Part shown: in pieces, positions 57,508 to 64,000 of the stretch
How positions within the stretch are numbered: position 1 is the stretch's first letter
Layout of the letters: the number at the start of each line of letters is the position of its first letter
Source: Brachypodium distachyon
Lineage: Eukaryota; Streptophyta; Magnoliopsida; Poales; Poaceae
Assembly: GCF_000005505.3 (NCBI RefSeq)
Contig: NC_016132.3
Location: forward strand, 43,042,914 to 43,106,913
Direction of reading: 5' to 3'
Length of the DNA: 64,000 nt
Translations under genes and position numbers: made by a program
Notes under the pieces: generated by a model
Told to the model about the DNA's origin: nothing
The model's database searches: none
What the model saw: only the letters and a program-made list of their open reading frames with translations

Positions 57508-58002
57508 TGTTAGTCCCAGAGTCTCACACACGCTCTCTTTGCACAGTGGACTCACTCGGGACCTGAATACACACACAGCTCGCCGGAGCAACCTGGATCT
57601 CACCGGAGTAGAAGCAGGGGAACAAGAACACACACGCACACACGAGACAGAGGTTGTTCCAGCACCCTATTCTTTGGGTGCCTTCCAATTAATTTCTTCT
57701 GGAGTTAGGTTGCTTCACAAGGCAACTCCCCTACTTTTACAAACTGCTCTCGATGCAGTAAATGGGTAGGACATGCTACACAGTGTATTGTCCCTTTCAC
57801 ACCTATCAGTTACACATTGCTGACTTTTGTCACTCCCTCCCCATGCCTCCTCACTGCTCACAGATGCAGCAAGGCCAGAGGATGGCCAAGTCCACCCGGC
57901 GCTGTGCTTACACAAATATGCAGCAGCCTAGGATTAACAAAGTTTGTCTTACAAACACAATTAGCAATGATACATCTCAAAGACAAGATTACCATGCTAT
58001 CA
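57508..58002 (-). repeat. 5' LTR of the second Copia element
   Basis: 495 bp, direct repeat of 52631-53125. Contains the same ACACACACGCACACACGAGA and CCAATTAATTTCTTCTGGAG tracts. Confidence 0.93.
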
Positions 58003-58265
58003 ACCTCGTCCTGGAGGACTGGGAGATGCGTTCCCTCGCTCTCTTCAACCCCATGGCGTGGGCCTCATGCCCAAGCCTGACCATCCTGGGCACGCCTCCG
58101 GATGGCATGGCAACGAACCGTCGCGGCTTCTGGATTTATCTCCGGATGACATGACCTCGCTCTCTTGATTGTTCTGTGTGCATGATGAGCTAAGACAGAT
58201 ATACTGAGACAGATAGGCTAGTAAATTATCCAAAGTTAAGTAGAGACGATGTGGTCTAATTTTTA

Positions 58266-58378
58266 CTACCTCCGTTCCATAATTCTTGTCGAAATATTAC
58301 ATGTATCTAGACGTTTTTTAAAAATAGATACATCCAAATTTGGGCAAATTTGAGAGAAAAATTATGGAACGGAGGGAG
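58266..58378. mobile_element. Stowaway MITE, 113 bp
   Basis: Begins CTACCTCCGTTCCATAATTC and ends ATTATGGAACGGAGGGAG, with TA on both sides (58264-58265, 58379-58380). Same length and body motif (CATGTATCTAGACGTTTTTT) as the copy at 19509. Confidence 0.93.
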
Positions 58379-58429
58379 TATCATTTATGGCCGGTGATGG
58401 TTGCCACTGTTTTTAAAAAAATAGAAAGT

Positions 58430-58910
58430 GCCTTTGCCGGGGGCCGCCGGCACGGAGGATCACCGGCAAAGGCATCTTTGCCAGCGGCTTTCTCACGGGC
58501 CGGTCGGCAAAAGCCTTTGCTGGCGGCCGAAACGACGGCCTCCGGCAAAGAAAAGGAGATCACGGCATGCGGTGCCGTTAACGACTGGGCCCACCTGTCG
58601 GGGCTTTGTCGACGGCCAGGGAAAAAGCCGCCGGCAAAGCGTCGGCACGTGGCATGCCGCGAGCCGGCCGCGCGTGCCACAGCTAGGCCCACCTGTCGGG
58701 CCTTTGCCGGCGGTTTTTCTCTGGCCGCCGGCAAAGGCAGGGGTCTATGCCGACGGCCAGGGGAAAAGCCGCCGGCAAAGGAAGGGGGTCTTTGCCGGCG
58801 GCCAGGGAAAAAGCCGCCAGCAAAGGGTGGGCACATGGCATGATCTGGTGCGTGCCCATGTCCAGCCTTTGCCGTCGGCCAGGCCTTTGGCCGCCGGCAT
58901 AGGGTATTTT
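58430..58910. repeat. CACTA subterminal repeats
   Basis: Many copies of CTTTGCCGGCGGC and its complement GCCGCCGGCAAAG, some diverged (CTTTGCCGTCGGCC), separated by unique GC-rich spacers. They are presumed transposase-binding sites and also give spurious long frames on both strands. Confidence 0.85.
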
Positions 58911-58950
58911 TTTTGTTTTTTTTATCGCAGCAATTTGAAATATTTTCACA

Positions 58951-58986
58951 GCACACACACACACACACTTATATATATATATATAG
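58951..58986. repeat. Compound microsatellite (CA)n(TA)n
   Basis: ACACACACACACAC is directly followed by TTATATATATATATATA. Likely length-variable. Confidence 0.9.
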
Positions 58987-59329
58987 ACGCATATATACAG
59001 ATATATATTCATCCACTTCACAGAAATACATCCACAGAAAATCATCGACGCATTCACATCACAAGCATATATATATAAACATCTCATGAAAGTCCGAAAA
59101 CATCACATATCTCACAACAAAAGTATCACGAGTGTTCATCACATGCATGGTAGCAACATATATATTACAAGCTAGCTAGTGTTAAGACACGACAAGATGT
59201 TGACTCGGGCACCTTCAATATCCACCACCCATTTCACTAGTAGAAACCTATGAAATGGAGTTAGAATAGCATAATTAGATATAGAGAAAGGAATTGAAAC
59301 GACAAATTGTAGTATTTGAAGCGGAACTT

Positions 59330-60010
59330 AGCCATTTGGCTCAAAAATTGTGCAATGGAATCATTTTTGAGCAAATATGGCTCATTTGGCTCCAAAAATG
59401 CCACCAAGGCACAAAAAAAATGCCACCAAGGCACAATTTTGGAGCCAAATGACCCCTAAATGTTCTAAAATGGCACAATGGCATCATTTTCAAGCGAATA
59501 TGACTTATTTGGCTCCAAGATGGTGACTTGGTCGCATAAATGTGCCAAATGGCACAAAAATGCCACCAAGGCACCATTTTGGCTACAAAACGAGCCATTT
59601 CGCTCCATTATGCCACCATGGCTCCATTTTGGAGCCAATATGGCTCATTTGGCTCCAAAATGGTGTCCTGGTGGCATTTTGGAGCCAAATGGCCCAAAAA
59701 TGGCACCATGTTGCCAAAAATGGCACCATGTTGGAGCCAATATGGCTCATTTGGCTCCAAAATGCCACCAGGACACCATTTTGGAGCTAATATGTCTCTT
59801 TTGGCTCCAAAATGGTGCCCTGGTGGCATAAATGAGCCAAATGCCCAAATATGCCACCAAGGGACCATTTTGGAGCCAAGATGGCTCATTTGGCTCCAAA
59901 TTGGTGCCCTGGTGGCATAAATAGCCAAATGCCCAAAAATGCCACCAAGGCACCATTTTGGAGCCAAGTGAGCCCTCTTGGCTCTAAAAGGTGATCTATG
60001 TCACTATGTG
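59330..60010. repeat. Minisatellite with about 90-bp units built from palindromic modules
   Basis: ACCATTTTGGAGC recurs at 59774, 59864 and 59952 (spacing 90 and 88 bp), with more diverged units to the left. Each unit combines GAGCCAATATGGCTC, TTTGGCTCCAAAATGG and TGCCCTGGTGGCAT, so the units are themselves inverted. The whole block can be read open on both strands but encodes only TGG/CAA-type repeats (Trp, Phe, Ala, Pro). No protein is claimed. Confidence 0.8.
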
Positions 60011-60018
60011 ATGCTAGG

Positions 60019-62471
60019 TTACGCAGTTCTACGTGTGGAGACAAGAAAGTAAGTTTTCAAAACAACGGACCTCGAGATGAGACAAGTTTGTGGCAACTTA
60101 CCCGAGTCAGTGCCTAGGAGCAGGTGACTGGCTAGGAGGGTTGCCTCCAGCAAGGCTTGCGTGTGAAGAAGGGTCGTTCGAGCCACGGTCGGATTGATGC
60201 TGTTGCACAGATGATTAGGCATTGACTCCAACCCAAAAGAAAGAAAATTCCTGAATGGAGATTGAAATGTTTCGAGTGAACTCACCGGAGTATGTGGAGA
60301 AGGCTGTGGAGCATGCTCAATCTGGAGATTGACAAACGCCAAGTCGAACGGCTGTGGTGCTGTAGGCGGCTCTTGAGAGGTGGCGGCGAGGTACGGCTGC
60401 ATATTGAAAAGACAAAGAGTTGCAGTTACGGAACTAATACCACGCTTTCTTGGCTATTATGTGCAGTAAACATACCCTAAGGTGGTCGTACTGAGCCCTC
60501 AGTGCGGCCTGCATCTGAGCCTGCATCCGAGCCATCTGAGCCTGCATCTGAGCCTGGAACTGAGCCGCCACCTGAGCCTGGATCTGAGCATCCTAAGCCT
60601 GCCTCTGAGCCTCCATCTGAGACTGCACCTGAGCTGCCACCATACTCTCCACCTCCTGCAATGCCATTACAAGTTCATTATCGTTACAATGAAATGAGAA
60701 AAGACACGAGCTGGTGAATGAAGAACAACTAACCTGCTGTGAGAACTGCCGTGCACCTGGACGACTGCGTATACTAGCACTCGAGCTCGTGGAAGTAGCC
60801 TTCAGGTGAGGTAGGCTGGGAATGGTGCTCGGATCAATGGTTCCGTTCCCGAAGACCAGCCTACCATGCTTCATGCCTCCTCCCGCCCTTACGACCACTT
60901 CCACATCCAGGTCGTGCTGGCTAGGATCAGCCCCGAGGCCGTGCACCTGCTCAAACACCTCCGCGTAGCCTGTGACCTTGGCATGGTCAGCCGGGGTGGC
61001 GTAGGCTTCGGGCGGGGCGTTCGCACTGTACTCCGACACGGTGCTCGCCTTTCCCCTGAGGGCACAGTCAACGGCCGTGAAATTGGCGAGGCGTGCTTTA
61101 GCCGGATGAGCTTTCGCCTGAAACAACAAGCAACAACAAGATAGTTAGGGGTGAGGCTCGCACATGAAGATCTTTTTGGGAGAAAAACACATACATAGTT
61201 GTTGATGTAGTCCTGCAGGTTCACGCTCCCTTGATGGTGCATTCCGCTTGGGTTTGCCAGCCTCCTCTCCCTAAGGAGCCCGTGAGTCTCCACGTACTCC
61301 GGGCTGCACCACGAGTCCACCAGTGCCTTCCAGGCATTTAAGTGCGAGACGCACCAGTGCGGAGGAACCTAAATGAACAAGTACAAGCCCAAACACAAAG
61401 AAGTTAAGCGTTAGCCCTTATTAAGCAAGGAAATGCACTTTATTTAACATTACCTGCATGTACTGTTCGTGCTCGAGATGTGTCACGATATATTGTGCCT
61501 TGTCCAATTTCTCTTTCTTCACTTCGGCATAGTACTTCCTCACGGCGTAGACACGCGCGTGATAGAACATCTCAGACAATGCCTTCTTCACACTTGCCTC
61601 AAAGTGCCGTGCAATTGTTGCATCATCAATGCCTTCCGCCAGCTTGAAGAACCGCTGCAATTAGACAAAACGGATCCATTCATGAGTTATATATTTTGCA
61701 TTACAATTGTTTTGACTAATGTATGCATTGCGCGAAGGCGACTAACCCAAAATTTGCCCTTCACCCGCTCGGCTTTGTTCGCATACACCACATTCTCTCT
61801 ATCTTGAAAGTCCGGTTGGGCCACGTAGTGTGCCCATGTCCGGGCTACCTCTGGCTCCTCTTTTCCTTCAAGAAGAACCATGCCAAGGAAGTGGTCCTTG
61901 AGGAAGACCGAAAGCACAGCCTTGGGTTGCATCGTAAAACACCCGGGTGCAACAACCACCCAGCCCCTGCACAAGGATAAGACAAGTCAATTGCAATTAA
62001 TAAATGAAACAACAATTTGATGTAAACTGAATTATAGGATCAAGAAAGGTACATCTTGGCTGTTTGACGAATGACCGGCTTCTCAGCTTCACAAGAGGGC
62101 CGCTTGGTGGGGAGACGAGTAGGACCACGCTGGTACACTTTGTCTATACCAGAGCTGGAGGCAGTCCCCGCCGAGGCTCCCGCGGAGGTACCAACAGAGT
62201 GATCCTGCAGCTAGTCCTCACCAAAGTCCCCCGCCTCCATCTCCATCTCCCTCACCTCCTCCTGAATCTCCTCTTCCCTGTCATCCTCAGGATCGTACAG
62301 TGGATCGAGTGGCGGCGGAGAGGGAGAGGGCTCCCTCCTGGCTTTGCCCTTTGCTTTACGTGCAACGGTCTTCTTGGGGGTTCTTGCCTTCACTTTAGGC
62401 GGAGGGTATAGCTCTTCGACACGCCTCTGAGAGGTACTACGCCCGCCCACCAGGGTTCAATCACCTGCCAT
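60019..62471 (-). pseudogene. CACTA accessory transposition protein (Transposase_24 type), multi-exon, decayed
   Basis: Minus-strand exons. 62471-62053 starts MAGD and holds KVYQRGPTRLPTKRPSCEAE and KPVIRQTAKM. About 61970-61740 has GWVVVAPGCFTMQPKAVLSV and VYANKAERVKGKFW. 61660-61455 has RFFKLAEGIDDATIARHFEA. About 61370-61200 has HWCVSHLNAWKALVDSWCSP. 61129-60735 has ANAPPEAYATPADHAKVTGY, AEVFEQVHGLGADPSQHDLD and GRLVFGNGTIDPSTIPSLPH. 60660-60480 is a Gln/Ala/Met coiled coil (AQFQAQMQAQMARMQAQMQA). 60402-60290 follows. This order matches the plant Transposase_24 family, the TNPA-like partner of CACTA transposase. Stops occur after MAGD, after GDFGED and after EAQRQA. Intron borders for several exons were judged by eye only. 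Confidence 0.82.
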
Positions 62472-62786
62472 GAGGAAAAGTGAACAAGTTAGTACAGATT
62501 ATACAAGTAGATGTAAATAAATGAAACAACAACTTGATGTAAACAAATGAAACAACTTGATGTACAATACAAGTAAAATTGAGATTCAACGAACTAACTA
62601 ATTAAGTAGGACGGATTATACAAGTAGATGTAAACAAATGAAACAACATCTTGATGTAAATAGAAGAAACACCAACTAAATGTAAACAAATGAAACAACT
62701 TCATGTACAATACAGTAAAGTTGGGATTCAATGAACTAACTAATTAAGTAGGACGGATTACAACTTGATGTAAACAAAAGAAACAA
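62472..62786. repeat. Intergenic part of the CACTA element with a short tandem duplication
   Basis: AAATGAAACAACAACTTGATG recurs in variants at about 62519, 62545, 62637, 62688 and 62767 (quoted core ATGAAACAAC). The larger block ACTAACTAATTAAGTAGGAC..GGATTA appears at about 62592 and 62735. A roughly 140-bp segment is duplicated. Confidence 0.65.
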
Positions 62787-64000
62787 CTAAGTATGGGCAT
62801 GTGGATTGTAGTCTTCGTCATCGGGATCAACTAGAAGAGCCGCATCAAGATCACTCTCAACATCACTATCAACATTGGCCTGTTCCTCATTGTCGTCGTC
62901 ACCATCACCATCAACCTCGTCACCTTCACCGTCCTTGTCTACTACCGTGCCCAGAGAATCGGTATACCGTACCACGAAATCACTTGTGTCCCCACCAGCT
63001 TCTTGGAAAAACTCATCGCCAGGCTCTCGTTGCGGCAGATAATCTTGGTCGTTCGGTTCTGGTAGTTTACCATGTGGCTGCACATGGTACACAACATCCA
63101 AACCCTGAAGGTGAGCCACTTTAGTGTACGGGTATGGGAGGAAATAAACTTGTGTGGCTTGTTGAGTCACAATACATACATCCTCGCATTCGAAGACACT
63201 GCTCGTTTTACTTCGACTAGGCCAATTGTGTCATCCTTGTTAACGTGTTTCGGATCGATCCAACTTCATTTGAATACAACGAGCTTTGGAGGTTTGGGGC
63301 CGCGGTATTCTAGTTCGTATATCTCCTCAACCCTTCCGTAGAAGTCATCTCCACTGTATTCTAACACCCCGAAATTTGTTGAGGTTCGATTGGGCCGACT
63401 GAGCTCGTACCCTGTTGTATGGAATCGATATCCATTGACGTCGTAGGATTTGAATGAACCGACCTTGACATCAAAACCATTGGCAATTTGTCTCAATTGG
63501 GAGCTCATAGACGCATCTTTGTTAGCCTACAGGTTTAAGCAGAAAAGCATCATCTATTAGTCGCACGCAAGGCCTTTAGGTGTTGAAACAACTAGGAGCT
63601 AAGAAAGAAAGTACTTGATTTTGGAACCACTCAATGAAACCGGATCCGGGACCATTTGGACCATCTCTAAGAAGGGCATCATGCTCTAGAGGATGGGGTT
63701 TTCTTATTCGCTTCCAGTTGAGTTGAGTGAATGTGCTGACACAATGAGAATAAGATGAGTTAGAGACAAACTTGTGATCAATTGCAAAGAGGAATTATTT
63801 ACTGGGCACTTACTTGATGTACGGCTGGACTTCGTCGAGGTTGTTCAAGATATATAACGTAAGGGATCGCCACTCTTGGTAGGACAGGGTGACTGTTTTC
63901 TCGGCTTTAGAGTTCCAAGTTGCCCTCTGAATAGGCTCAGCTTGGACTCATCTCCAGGGTTGCCAAGATTGTAGCGGGAGACTGGATTATGCAGCGTGGC
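62787..64000 (-). pseudogene. 3' exons of CACTA TNPD-type transposase (DUF4218/DUF4216 regions)
   Basis: Exon 64000-63814 ends QEWRSLTLYILNNLDEVQPY before GTAAGTG. Exon 63735-63615 is FTQLNWKRIRKPHPLEHDAL..GSGFIEWFQNQ. Exon 63526 onward is ANKDASMSSQLRQIANGFDV, SFKSYDVNGYRFHTTGYELS, then EEIYELEYRGPKPPKLVVFK and a stop. After the stop the same frame continues WIDPKHVNKDDTIGLVEVKR to MYVL, followed by a frameshift into TQQATQVYFLPYPYTKVAHL and an Asp/Glu-rich tail ending at 62787. Phases across the first two introns fit exactly. Family knowledge: these domains form the C-terminal half of En/Spm transposases. The stop near 63263 and the frameshift near 63175 make this copy inactive. Confidence 0.88.

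Larger units (their letters stand above)
52631..58002 (-). mobile_element. Second Copia-type LTR retrotransposon, 5.4 kb, inside the F-box gene
   Basis: Two 495-bp direct LTRs (52631-53125 and 57508-58002) flank minus-strand gag and pol. In element orientation the LTRs begin TGATAGCATGG and end CTAACA. The flanks are ACCTT and ACCTC, a 5-bp target duplication with one difference. I count about 21 mismatches between LTRs by eye (about 4%), so the insertion is older than the first Copia element if the LTRs evolve neutrally. It is a different family, since LTR length and sequence do not match. Confidence 0.95.
52257..58154 (+). pseudogene. F-box protein gene, frameshifted and split by a Copia element
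   Basis: The 5' part (52257-52630) starts MDDNAEPPLAKK, shifts frame near 52305 into a clear F-box (LGEDLTQEIFLRISSLTTLV, RAACTYRALHRAVSSC), continues RRFHDRHPAPLLGLFSD, then shifts again to SSWTIEDCRGGHL. The retroelement interrupts at that point. The 3' part resumes at 58003 in the matching frame, VLEDWEMRSLALFNPMAWAS, and stops at 58154 after only about 50 residues, shorter than normal for this family. Intact grass F-box proteins of this type act as substrate receptors of SCF ubiquitin ligases. Here the two frameshifts are independent of the insertion, so the gene was already failing or has decayed since. Confidence 0.85.
58405..64000 (-). mobile_element. Large CACTA (En/Spm) element, 3' end and downstream genes, truncated by window end
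   Basis: CACTGTTTTTAAAAAAATAG at 58405 is the probable terminus, with no matching partner in the window. It is followed by dense GCCGGCGGC/TTTGCCGG repeats (58430-58910), a simple-repeat tract, a 90-bp minisatellite and then minus-strand exons of a second element protein and the 3' end of the TNPD-type transposase. This is the order expected for a CACTA element transcribed towards 58405. The transposase catalytic part lies beyond 64000. Stops and frameshifts in both genes show it is decayed. Confidence 0.88.

Noticed and set aside
59338..59967. Frames of more than 100 codons on both strands rich in Trp, Phe, Met and His
   Set aside because: Products of the 90-bp minisatellite; the repeat lacks stops in several registers.

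Overview
This window is plant nuclear DNA, almost certainly from a grass and most likely a Pooideae/Triticeae species. The evidence is the mix of elements: Stowaway MITEs with CTCCCTCC termini and TA target duplications, a large CACTA element with TTTGCCGGCGGC-type subterminal repeats, Copia LTR elements, Mutator, hAT, Harbinger and Helitron traces, together with GC-rich single-exon genes and large clade-specific F-box and LRR receptor-like protein (RLP) families. The species cannot be fixed from sequence alone.

Layout. 1-2.7 kb: decayed MULE transposase (minus). 2.7-10.4 kb: gene-free and AT-rich, with a degenerate Stowaway, a 49-bp tandem array and a Helitron-type 3' end at 9511. 10.4-11.9 kb: intact single-exon cytochrome P450 (CYP89-like, minus). 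13.2-22.9 kb: exons of an RGG/HABP4-type RNA-binding protein gene (minus). Its roughly 7-kb intron holds a Stowaway, a retroposed 1.5-kb unit, a long inverted repeat whose loop is an F-box-associated pseudogene, another Stowaway and a Mutator MITE. 23.3-23.9 kb: hAT element. 26.0-27.9 kb: CACTA element with a Harbinger-like element nested inside. 30.4-31.7 kb: intact three-exon MYB-related gene of the MYBS/KUA1 type. 36.5-43.2 kb: two tandem LRR-RLP genes, the first broken and the second intact. 43.5-48.3 kb: Copia element with 149-bp LTRs. 49.7-51.2 kb: second retroposed unit. 52.3-58.2 kb: F-box pseudogene split by a second Copia element. 58.4-64 kb: decayed CACTA element running off the window end.

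Three genes look functional: the P450 (oxidative metabolism), the MYB-related repressor-type regulator (sugar/hormone or growth control in its family) and the second RLP (cell-surface immune or developmental receptor lacking a kinase). The RGG gene has good exons and splice sites but no recognisable start in the frame of its 5' exon. Nothing indicates an operon or a joint pathway; the genes are separate islands in transposon-rich DNA.

The most unusual structure is the approximately 0.9-1.0 kb inverted repeat (16241-17162 against 17715-18714) around a dead F-box fragment inside an intron, which would fold into a long hairpin RNA if transcribed. Six element boundaries were established from matching target-site duplications (TSDs).
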